DNA of 5,235 nucleotides, taken from positions 1-5,235 of the forward strand of contig CAIJKT010000425.1 in the NCBI GenBank assembly GCA_903821255.1. Direction: 5' to 3'. This document shows, in pieces, positions 1 through 5,235 of this stretch. Within the stretch, counting starts at the first letter, position 1. Every line of letters starts with the position of its first letter. The notes under the pieces are model-generated. The model was not told where the DNA came from. It saw only the letters and a program-made list of their open reading frames with translations, and did no database searches. Origin of the DNA: an uncultured Lentisphaeria bacterium. GTDB taxonomy: Bacteria > Verrucomicrobiota > Lentisphaeria > Victivallales > Victivallaceae. The translations under genes and the position numbers were made by a program.

Positions 1-8
1 CTTCTTCA

Positions 9-26
9 GGCGATATTTATATCGCC
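9..26. repeat. Small perfect inverted repeat (hairpin) in the leader region
   Basis: Seven bases, GGCGATA at 9-15, pair perfectly with TATCGCC at 20-26 around a 4-base loop (TTTA). No run of T follows on either strand, so it is not a standard intrinsic terminator. It lies about 105 bases before the first gene. It could be chance, an RNA structure in the tail of an upstream transcript, or a protein site. The sequence shows the pairing only. Confidence 0.35.
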
Positions 27-78
27 CATCAGGCGGATCGAAAAAATCCAATCCACAATCCTACTCGTCTATGTTAAA

Positions 79-110
79 TTTTCAACCTTATAGAGTATAT
101 ATTGTATAAA
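79..110 (+). promoter_or_regulatory. Possible promoter for the repeat-protein gene
   Basis: The stretch before the first gene is very AT-rich. It contains two overlapping -10-like hexamers, TATATT at 98-103 and TATAAA at 105-110. The only -35-like match is poor: TTCAAC at 81-86, 18 bases before TATAAA, with 3 of 6 consensus positions. The region just before the ATG at 131 has only a weak purine-rich ribosome site (ACGGGG near 119-124). The call rests on AT-richness and position and is weak. Confidence 0.25.
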
Positions 111-130
111 ACAGCGAACGGGGTACGCAC

Positions 131-859
131 ATGAAAAAAAGTTTATCCGCAATCATCCTTTCATTGTTTGTCTGCGTTAACGGATTGGCGGCGGAAAAAA
201 TTCCCGCCGACGTCATGCAGAAAATCCAGGCCGTTGCGGCGGAAGCCTTTGAGAACAGCCCGGACATGCAGCGCGGCATGATACAGGCTGAAGTTAAAGG
301 ATACCTGGAATTGAAGAATCTGAAAGCTGACGACATCCCGGCGGATATTGTGGAGAAGATTAAAGATGAATTCACTGAAGAGTTTCCCGGCCGGTACTCC
401 CTGCAGAAGAATCTTGCGGAACAAAACATCAAAGCCTATCGCGAGATTAAAACCTTTTCCGACAAAGACGTGCCGCCGGAAATCATCAGGAAGATCATTG
501 ATGCGCATACGGAATATACTTATTCCAACTTGAAGATTGTCATTGATTCCAATATCAGGGCATATAAAAAACTTAAAGCGTATTCCAATCCGGATGTGCC
601 GGACAACATCATGAAGAAGATCGTGAGCAACGCGCTGGAAAATTTTCCGGACAGCATCGTTCTGGCTAAATTTGTGGTTGACGATCAGATCAAATCCTAT
701 AAGCGGCTGAAACAGTGTTCAATTCCGGGCGCGCCGGCGGAAACGATCAAATCATTGATCGCGGAAGTTGACGCCATATATCCGTACGACTACAAAACCC
801 AGGAAGTGCTGGTTACCGAAGCCGTAAAAAAACTTAGAAAACAGGAAGCCGGCAAATAG
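131..859 (+). CDS. Exported protein of five tandem 42-45-residue repeats, unknown function
   Basis: The product is 242 residues. Residues 1-21 form a typical Sec signal peptide: MKK, a hydrophobic core (about 5-16), then NGLA/A, with cleavage likely after Ala20 or Ala21. The rest is five tandem repeats at residues 24-68, 69-113, 114-155, 156-200 and 201-242. Each repeat opens with a proline-led segment (IPADVMQKI, IPADIVEKI, VPPEIIRKI, VPDNIMKKI, APAETIKSL). The first four close with a basic helix-like segment (VKGYLELK, IKAYREIK, IRAYKKLK, IKSYKRLK), and the fifth has a diverged version. The pattern suggests a helical-hairpin solenoid rich in Lys and Glu. No enzyme motif, transmembrane segment after the signal, or cell-wall anchor is visible. 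Cys15 is not in a proper lipobox because Val precedes it. A periplasmic or secreted binding or scaffold role is possible, but I do not recognise the family. The next gene is 126 bases away behind a stem-loop, so it is probably monocistronic. Confidence 0.85.
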   Translation: MKKSLSAIILSLFVCVNGLAAEKIPADVMQKIQAVAAEAFENSPDMQRGMIQAEVKGYLELKNLKADDIPADIVEKIKDEFTEEFPGRYSLQKNLAEQNIKAYREIKTFSDKDVPPEIIRKIIDAHTEYTYSNLKIVIDSNIRAYKKLKAYSNPDVPDNIMKKIVSNALENFPDSIVLAKFVVDDQIKSYKRLKQCSIPGAPAETIKSLIAEVDAIYPYDYKTQEVLVTEAVKKLRKQEAGK

Positions 860-872
860 TGTCCGCTTCCTG
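842..872 (+). terminator. Stem-loop across the stop codon, possible terminator
   Basis: CAGGAAGC at 842-849 pairs perfectly with GCTTCCTG at 865-872. Two more G-C pairs (851-852 with 863-864) form if C850 is bulged. The stem encloses the TAG stop at 857-859. The DNA that follows (CTTAAATCATTTTATCC) is T-rich but has no uninterrupted T run, so it would be an imperfect intrinsic terminator. It could equally stabilise the mRNA 3' end. Its place at the end of a likely single-gene unit supports the call. Confidence 0.4.
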
Positions 873-908
873 CTTAAATCATTTTATCCACATTTTGAGA
901 ACTCGCGA

Positions 909-946
909 TTGAATATTGTTCCGGCAAAACTAGATTTAATATTTAG
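909..946 (+). promoter_or_regulatory. Possible promoter of the M55-CapA-hydrolase operon, with an overlapping imperfect palindrome
   Basis: TTGAAT (909-914) and TAGATT (931-936) are spaced by 16 bases, and each matches the sigma-70 consensus at 4 of 6 positions. The -10-like element sits inside an imperfect palindrome, CTAGAT at 930-935 and ATTTAG at 941-946 with a 5-base centre, which could be an operator. An alternative -10 is TATATT at 959-964, but it has no good -35 partner. The 126-base gap is much more AT-rich than the flanking genes. Confidence 0.3.
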
Positions 947-985
947 ATACCCAGATTTTATATTGCATAACAGGGAAAATATTAT

Positions 986-1819
986 ATGAAGGTTTACATC
1001 AATACTGATATTGAAGGCGTCGCCGGATGGGTTTTCTTTGCTTCCTGGACCGATTCGGTCTGGAATTTCAAACATCTGGAGCGCATGAACCGCCTGCTGA
1101 CCGGCGAGGTCAATGCGGCAGTCCGGGCCTGCCGGGAAATGGGCGCGGCGGATATTTATATCAATGACAATCACGGTTGCGCCTACAACATCCTCTATGA
1201 TGAGCTTGAACAGGGCTGTAAAATCATTCACGGCCGCGCAGGATATTTTCCATCCTGGCTGCCGCTGCTGGATGAAAGTTTTGATGCCGCGATTGGCATC
1301 GGGATGCATGCAATGGCCGGAACTCCGGCCGCCGTCTGTCCGCATTCCTGCTGGCATTTGACCACCGGATGCGGCGATGAATTAAAGCTCAGCGAATGCA
1401 CAATGTTCGCGGCGCTGGCCGGCGAAAAAGGCGTTCCCCTGGTCGCGATCTCCGGCGACGACAAAATCGCCGCTGAAGTGTCCGTCAAAATTCCGGGTTG
1501 CGAAACTGCCATCGTCAAACAGGGGCTGGCCGCGCAGAATGCCTGCTCGCTGGACCCGGCGACTGCGCTGGAGCGTATCTCGGAAAAGGTCAAGGCCGGA
1601 CTGGCCAAACGCAGCAGGATTAAGCCGTATAAACTTACCGGACCGTTCAAAATCAATGTTTCCGACCGCGATCCATCGGTTAAAGCGCTGCCGGAAGACA
1701 TGGCCGGCAGTGATCTGTGGGAGCTGATGCACGACGCCTGCCGCGTTTTCGGCAATAAATGGGGTGATCAGAGCATTGACGACCGTTCATGGCGCTACCC
1801 CGACAATCTTTTCAAATAA
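986..1819 (+). CDS. M55-family (DppA-like) zinc D-aminopeptidase
   Basis: At 277 residues the product has the usual length of the Peptidase_M55 family, whose founder is Bacillus subtilis DppA, a cytoplasmic zinc D-aminopeptidase acting on D-Ala-containing peptides. The N-terminus MKVYINTDIEG supplies the metal ligands Asp8 and Glu10. His63 in NDNH and His108 in GIGMHAMAGTP match the DppA ligands His60 and His104. His120 in CPHS matches the catalytic His115. Glu137 in LSECTMF is the likely last ligand (Glu133 in DppA). The GDDK motif at 157-160 is also typical. These equivalences are from memory of DppA. There is no signal peptide. The ATG at 986 follows an AGGGA ribosome site (972-976) with 9-base spacing. 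Ten cysteines is a high count. No dipeptide ABC transporter adjoins it, unlike the B. subtilis dpp operon. The exact substrate cannot be read from the sequence; symbol dppA is possible but not assured. Confidence 0.88.
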   Translation: MKVYINTDIEGVAGWVFFASWTDSVWNFKHLERMNRLLTGEVNAAVRACREMGAADIYINDNHGCAYNILYDELEQGCKIIHGRAGYFPSWLPLLDESFDAAIGIGMHAMAGTPAAVCPHSCWHLTTGCGDELKLSECTMFAALAGEKGVPLVAISGDDKIAAEVSVKIPGCETAIVKQGLAAQNACSLDPATALERISEKVKAGLAKRSRIKPYKLTGPFKINVSDRDPSVKALPEDMAGSDLWELMHDACRVFGNKWGDQSIDDRSWRYPDNLFK

Positions 1820-1835
1820 CCCGGGAATATATAAA

Positions 1836-2999
1836 ATGAACTTGGATACGCTGTTCAAATCCGGAATTATCGCCTTCGATAATTCATCTTCATCCGGGCC
1901 GGAATGGACTTTCAGCGCCGCCGGCGACTACGGGATTCTGCCGGAACCGGGCAAGCTTATCGCCGCCGAAGGTGGAAAGGCCCTGGCCGGGAACATCCGG
2001 CAACTGACCGGAGCGGATTTTTCAATCGTCAATCTGGAAATAGCGCTGACCGGATTCGTGGAAGTCAGCGGGCGCGGAGTGCGCGGCGACCGTGAAATAT
2101 TCATGAACTTTCAGAAACTCGCGCCGTTCTCGGCATATTCGCTGGCCAACAACCATATCCGGGATGCAGGCGCGGAAGCGTTGCGTCAGACCATTGAGCG
2201 GTTCAATGCGGAAAGTATCCGTTATGTCGGAGCCGGGCGGAATCAGGCGGAAGCGGAAGCGCCGCTGTTTGCGGAAGTGAAAGGCGTGAAACTGGGCATT
2301 CTGGCTTTCGCCCAGAACGAGAACCAGATAGCGGACAGCGCCGCCCCGGGAGCGGCGGAACTGCTTGCTGATAAAGTTATAGCCGCCGCCGGAAAACTGG
2401 TCGGCCAATGCGCGGTTCCGGTAGTCATTATGCATGAAGGTTTCGAGTTCATGGATTTTCCGCGGACGCAGTTCAAGGACCTCTGCCACAAACTCGCCGG
2501 TATCGGCGTAAAGCTGGTTATCGGGCATCATTCACACGTTCCGCAGGGTATCGAAAAAATCGGCGATACGCTTATTTTCTACAGTCTGGGCAATTTTCTT
2601 TTTGACCAGTCTCATTTTGCGCCTTATCCCTGGAGCCGGAAATCATTCGTCCCGGTGATAAAGTTCAAAGGGGATAAAATCACCGGGCTCGAAATCCGCC
2701 CGCTGGCGATTGAATTGAATCCGCTCCAGGTGCGCCCGGCGTCGGCGGACGAATGCACCGCCATGCTGGACCACCTGAAAGCCAATTGTGAAATTATCGC
2801 CGATGACGCACTGCTGAAAAACGAGATGGACAAGTTTTTCACCAACATTCTGCTGCCGGAATTTTTCGGTTATCTTCAGCGTTACGGCAATGAGAATAAA
2901 GGCGATTTTTCAGAGATGATTCAGCGGTTCAAAAAGCAGGTGACAGTTCATAAACTGTTCTCTGATTTTCTCTCAATTTACAGTGTGAATAATGGATAA
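1836..2999 (+). CDS. CapA-family (PGA_cap) metallophosphatase-fold protein, cytoplasmic form
   Basis: The product is 387 residues from the ATG at 1836, 16 bases after the M55 stop and preceded by a modest CGGGAA ribosome site (1822-1827). The metallophosphoesterase-like motifs of the CapA family are all present in order: AAGD (28-31), VNLE (65-68), LANNH with D110 and G112 (103-112), MHEGFEF (199-205), GHHSHVPQGIE (230-240) and YSLGNFLFD (249-257). The C-terminal ~100 residues (about 290-387) are outside the motif core and look helical. Named members (CapA/PgsA) take part in poly-gamma-glutamate capsule synthesis or export and normally carry an N-terminal membrane anchor. Here none is visible and no CapB or CapC neighbour exists, so a role in capsule synthesis is doubtful. 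A hydrolase or phosphatase acting with the adjacent peptidase and alpha/beta hydrolase is more likely, by inference. An upstream in-frame ATG at 1764 lies inside the M55 gene and is unlikely to be used. Confidence 0.85.
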   Translation: MNLDTLFKSGIIAFDNSSSSGPEWTFSAAGDYGILPEPGKLIAAEGGKALAGNIRQLTGADFSIVNLEIALTGFVEVSGRGVRGDREIFMNFQKLAPFSAYSLANNHIRDAGAEALRQTIERFNAESIRYVGAGRNQAEAEAPLFAEVKGVKLGILAFAQNENQIADSAAPGAAELLADKVIAAAGKLVGQCAVPVVIMHEGFEFMDFPRTQFKDLCHKLAGIGVKLVIGHHSHVPQGIEKIGDTLIFYSLGNFLFDQSHFAPYPWSRKSFVPVIKFKGDKITGLEIRPLAIELNPLQVRPASADECTAMLDHLKANCEIIADDALLKNEMDKFFTNILLPEFFGYLQRYGNENKGDFSEMIQRFKKQVTVHKLFSDFLSIYSVNNG

Positions 3000-3771
3000 A
3001 TTCAGATTATACGGCAATGCTCCGTTTGATGTGGCGGCAGTGCATGGCGGTCCGGGCGCGGGCGGGGAAATGTCCACAGTCGCCAGTGAGCTGGCGACCG
3101 TCCGCGGGGTGCTGGAACCGCTCCAGACCGCTTTGTCGCTGGATGGACAGGTTGAGGAATTGAAAAGCGTCATTACCGCCGCCGGCAGTCCGCCGGTCAC
3201 GCTGATCGGGTTTTCGTGGGGTGCATGGCTATGTTTTATTTTAGCGGCAAGCCACCCGGAACTGGTCAAAAAACTGATTCTGGTCAGCAGCGGCGCTTTT
3301 GAAGAAGAGTATATCCGGGAGCTGCATCAGACCCGAATGTCCCGACTCACAGCAGATGAACGTGATGAACTCAAGCAGCTTTTAAAATGTCTGGAAGATC
3401 CGGCAGTAACCGATAAGACGCCTTATTTCGAGCGTTTCGGCGCGTTATTTTCCGGTGCCGATGCCTATGATCCGCTGCCGGACAATGCGGAGATTGATTT
3501 CCGTTCGGACATTTATGCCAAAGTCTGGCCGGAAGGAGCTGAATTCCGCCGCAGCGGCAAGCTGCTGGAGCTCGGCAGTCTGATAAAATGTCCGGTGACG
3601 GCGATTCACGGCGATTACGATACTCATCCCGCTGACGGCGTCCGTATTCCGCTTTCCGCAATCCTGCTGGATTTCAACTTTATTGAACTGAAAAAATGCG
3701 GCCACAAACCCTGGGCTGAGCGTCAGGCCCGCGACGAATTCTTCCGCATCCTGCAGGCGCAATTAAGCTGA
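2992..3771 (+). CDS. Alpha/beta hydrolase with HGGPG and GFSWG motifs
   Basis: The product is 259 residues. The oxyanion-side motif HGGPG is at 18-22 and the nucleophile elbow GFSWG at 73-77 (Ser75). The probable catalytic acid is Asp210 in IHGDYD, with Asp208 as an alternative, and the catalytic His238 is in CGHKPW. A cap region lies between about residues 103 and 195. HGGPG recalls proline iminopeptidase-type (S33) hydrolases, but the protein is shorter than typical S33 prolyl aminopeptidases and has a reduced cap, so the substrate is open (peptide, ester or amide). There is no signal peptide. The ATG at 2992 lies 8 bases inside the end of the capA-like gene and has no clear ribosome site of its own, which suggests translational coupling by re-initiation. 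It is the last gene of the operon; a 179-base gap follows. Confidence 0.85.
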   Translation: MDKFRLYGNAPFDVAAVHGGPGAGGEMSTVASELATVRGVLEPLQTALSLDGQVEELKSVITAAGSPPVTLIGFSWGAWLCFILAASHPELVKKLILVSSGAFEEEYIRELHQTRMSRLTADERDELKQLLKCLEDPAVTDKTPYFERFGALFSGADAYDPLPDNAEIDFRSDIYAKVWPEGAEFRRSGKLLELGSLIKCPVTAIHGDYDTHPADGVRIPLSAILLDFNFIELKKCGHKPWAERQARDEFFRILQAQLS

Positions 3772-3796
3772 ATAGTTTTTCATATCTCACGACAGA

Positions 3797-3882
3797 TTGA
3801 CAGCAACTCATTCCAATTTGTGTTGAAAACGTTAAAAATGTAGAGTTTGTGACTTGCGATTTTACAGGTTTTAATGTAGATT
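3797..3882 (+). promoter_or_regulatory. Candidate promoter region for the NDK gene
   Basis: Several promoter-like pairs lie in this AT-rich gap. The best are TTGCGA (3854-3859) with TAGATT (3877-3882), spacer 17, and TTGTGT (3818-3823) with TAGAGT (3841-3846), spacer 17. The two -10-like elements sit in a repeated ATGTAGA (3838-3844 and 3874-3880). A perfect -35 hexamer TTGACA is at 3797-3802, but no good -10 lies at the right distance. The matches are partial, so which one is used, or whether tandem promoters exist, cannot be decided here. Confidence 0.35.
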
Positions 3883-3903
3883 ACCCGGCTATGGAAAATA
3901 CAC

Positions 3904-3918
3904 TGTAAATTTATTACA
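3904..3918. promoter_or_regulatory. TGTAA-N5-TTACA palindrome, possible operator
   Basis: A perfect 5-base inverted repeat, TGTAA (3904-3908) and TTACA (3914-3918), is separated by ATTTA and lies 32 bases before the NDK start codon. A further TTACA is at 3862-3866, within TTTACAG, which is the exact inverse of CTGTAAA at 3903-3909. It could bind a dimeric repressor just downstream of the candidate promoter. In AT-rich DNA such short repeats also arise by chance. Confidence 0.25.
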
Positions 3919-3950
3919 ACATTGAATTATAAAAATAATGAGGGAACAAA

Positions 3951-5147
3951 ATGGCCGCAGAATTATCTTATGTCTTGATTACACCGTACAGTCTGATGAA
4001 ATCCAGGACCGGCGGCATCATCGCCCGTCTGCTTTCGCGGACTGATCTGGATCTAATCGGTGCGCAAGTATTGACTTTCACCAAAGAACTGGCTGCTCAA
4101 TATGCGGCATCGCTTGAAAGAAGCGTCAGCCCGTCTAATCCCAAGACCGCCAGACTGCTGAGTGATTATGTCAAGGAAAATTTCACCGAACGCGAAGACG
4201 GCAAACGCGAGAGAGTTATGATGCTGCTGTTCCGCGGCGAAGACGCCTGCAAAAAGCTGTATGAGATCGTCGGCAGCTTGAGCGGCAAACCCCGCAAGGA
4301 ATCCCCGACCGGTGAAACCATCCGCGACACTTACTCTGATTTAGTGGCCGACAAAGACAACCCGGACAAAATCCGCTATTTCGAGCCGGCCGTGCTGACT
4401 CCGCCGGACTTCGCTTCCGCCGTGGAAAGACTGAAAATGTTTGCCGACTTCACCGCGAAGAGCAAAAATATTGTTGAAAACGTTGTGGGCGTCGAAGACG
4501 GCGATGAGCGCACCCTGGTTATCCTGAAACCGGAAAACTGGCGTCATCCCAGCACCAAGCCCGGCAATATCATTGATATGCTGAGCCGCACCGGCCTGCG
4601 CCTGGTCGGCTGCAAAATCTACCGCATGTCCGTTGCGGAAGCCCTGGAATTTTACGGTCCGGTCCAGGAGGCGCTGCGCAAAAAACTCGCTCCGAAAATC
4701 GGCGAAAAAGCCAAGGAAATGCTGGAAAAGGAATTTGAAATCAAGATGAATCCGCAGGTTATCGAAAAACTGACCGAAACCGTCGGATTTACTTTCGCCG
4801 ATGACCAGTTCTCTAAAATCGTCGAGTTCATGTCCGGCAGACGCCCGGATTCCTGTCCGGTTTCTGAAATGAGCGATCCCGGTCTGGCTAAATGCATGAT
4901 CCTGATCTATGAAGGCAAAGAAGCCATTTCCAAAATCAGAAACGTGCTCGGACCCACCGATCCGACCAAAGCCCCCGGCGGCACCGTCAGACGCGATTTC
5001 GGCCATGACGTCATGGTCAACACCGCTCATGCTTCGGACGCCCCGGAAAGCGTTGTCCGCGAAATGAAGATTGTCAAGATTGACAAGAACGAACTCAGCG
5101 GCAAGATTCAGGATTTCATCCAGAAATATGAATCGGCAAAGCAATAA
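3951..5147 (+). CDS. ndk: Tandem nucleoside-diphosphate kinase: inactive-looking N-domain plus active-looking C-domain with insertion
   Basis: At 398 residues the product is nearly three times the usual ~140-150 of bacterial NDK, which passes phosphate from ATP to other NDPs through a phosphohistidine. The C-domain (about 186-377) reads as NDK: ERTLVILKPE (Lys193), LGPTDP (333-338), APGGTVRRDFG (Arg347, Arg348) and NTAHASDAPES with Asn357 and catalytic His360. Between Tyr235 and MILIYEG (316-322) it has about 60 extra, charged, mostly helical residues. The N-domain (about 5-150) keeps the outline (YVLITP, TGGIIARLLSRTDLDLIG, LLFRGEDA, GETIRDTY) but has Thr11 for the KP lysine. It also lacks the N-x-x-H-x-S-D site, with RYFEPAVL in its place, so it should not form phosphohistidine. 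A regulatory or oligomerisation role is inferred. It is cytoplasmic, with no signal. The ATG at 3951 follows a strong GAGGGA (3940-3945) site. It ends in a double stop TAATAA and is followed closely by another gene. Confidence 0.88.
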   Translation: MAAELSYVLITPYSLMKSRTGGIIARLLSRTDLDLIGAQVLTFTKELAAQYAASLERSVSPSNPKTARLLSDYVKENFTEREDGKRERVMMLLFRGEDACKKLYEIVGSLSGKPRKESPTGETIRDTYSDLVADKDNPDKIRYFEPAVLTPPDFASAVERLKMFADFTAKSKNIVENVVGVEDGDERTLVILKPENWRHPSTKPGNIIDMLSRTGLRLVGCKIYRMSVAEALEFYGPVQEALRKKLAPKIGEKAKEMLEKEFEIKMNPQVIEKLTETVGFTFADDQFSKIVEFMSGRRPDSCPVSEMSDPGLAKCMILIYEGKEAISKIRNVLGPTDPTKAPGGTVRRDFGHDVMVNTAHASDAPESVVREMKIVKIDKNELSGKIQDFIQKYESAKQ

Positions 5148-5173
5148 TAATTAACCAGCAGGGAACAGATTCA

Positions 5174-5235
5174 ATGCAGAATATCCAGATCACCAGAGGA
5201 TTCATGGGAGGGCTCAGCCCTTCAACGACGTTAAA
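5174..5235 (+). CDS. Start of an unidentified gene, cut by the window end
   Basis: The ATG at 5174 has an AGGGA ribosome site at 5160-5164 (9-base spacing) and opens a frame that stays open for 20 codons to the window edge. The peptide begins MQNIQITRGFMGGLSPSTTL. This is too short to assign; no signal peptide is evident. The 26-base gap after the NDK stop, with no terminator between, suggests co-transcription with ndk. Confidence 0.55.
   Translation, partial: MQNIQITRGFMGGLSPSTTL

Noticed and set aside
1..93. C-terminal end of an upstream gene on the + strand
   Set aside because: All three forward frames stay open from position 1, with stops at 75-77, 91-93 and 107-109. None gives a recognisable protein tail, so no frame can be chosen.
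164..175. Lipoprotein signal at Cys15 of the repeat protein
   Set aside because: The residues before it are Leu-Phe-Val. A lipobox needs a small residue directly before Cys, and a normal signal peptidase I site follows at Ala20/Ala21.
1228..1755. Reverse-strand open frame opposite the M55 gene
   Set aside because: The forward frame has the full M55 metal-ligand set. The reverse product is Ser/Ala/Pro-rich with no motif.
1764..1835. Upstream in-frame ATG extending the capA-like gene by 24 residues
   Set aside because: It lies inside the M55 gene, would force a 56-base overlap, and adds no domain. The ATG at 1836 has a purine-rich site at a suitable distance.
3771..3785. TAGTTTTTC after the hydrolase stop as an intrinsic terminator
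   Set aside because: There is a run of five T, but I could not find a convincing GC-rich stem just before it.
4341..5144. Long reverse-strand open frame of 267 codons opposite ndk
   Set aside because: It is a shadow. The forward frame carries clear NDK motifs, and the reverse product is rich in Phe, His, Asp and Gly, as expected from the antisense of this codon usage.
1..5235. tRNA, rRNA, CRISPR array, insertion sequence, attachment site or toxin-antitoxin pair
   Set aside because: No repeat-spacer pattern, transposase, long terminal inverted repeats, cloverleaf-like segment or paired small genes were seen on either strand.

Overview
The window is a compact bacterial segment with every gene on the + strand. 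It holds five complete or nearly complete genes and the first 20 codons of a sixth. Coding DNA has moderate GC content with many GGC, GCG and CCG codons, while the intergenic stretches are clearly AT-rich. The style, together with a two-domain nucleoside-diphosphate kinase, would fit the PVC group (Lentisphaerota, Kiritimatiellota or Verrucomicrobiota). That placement is an inference from protein flavour and not a marker-gene result. The ten cysteines in the M55 peptidase would suit a reducing cytoplasm, but they prove nothing about lifestyle.

Layout. Positions 1-130 are AT-rich leader DNA with a small perfect hairpin and a weak promoter-like stretch; no upstream gene can be called with confidence. 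Positions 131-859 encode an exported protein made almost entirely of five tandem repeats of 42-45 residues, which I cannot match to a named family. A stem-loop covers its stop codon. Positions 860-985 are AT-rich and may hold the promoter of the next unit.

Positions 986-3771 look like a three-gene operon: an M55 (DppA-like) D-aminopeptidase, a CapA/PGA_cap metallophosphatase-fold protein without a signal or membrane anchor, and an alpha/beta hydrolase whose start codon lies inside the end of the capA-like gene (8-base overlap). Spacings of 16 and -8 bases indicate co-transcription, with translational coupling for the third gene. All three products look cytoplasmic. Two are probable hydrolases and the third belongs to a metallophosphatase-like fold family linked to poly-gamma-glutamate. 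A joint role in breaking down or salvaging unusual peptides (D-amino-acid or gamma-linked) is plausible but inferred.

Positions 3772-3950 are a 179-base AT-rich intergenic region with promoter-like elements and repeated TGTAA/TTACA half-sites. Positions 3951-5147 encode a 398-residue protein with two nucleoside-diphosphate-kinase-like domains. The first has lost the catalytic histidine and the KP lysine. The second keeps the catalytic signature but carries an internal insertion of roughly 60 residues. A good ribosome site and ATG at 5174, 26 bases after its stop, open another gene that runs off the window and is probably in the same transcript.

The two items most worth following up are the uncharacterised exported repeat protein and the pseudo-kinase/kinase tandem NDK. 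The M55-CapA-hydrolase operon is a third candidate for a functional module.
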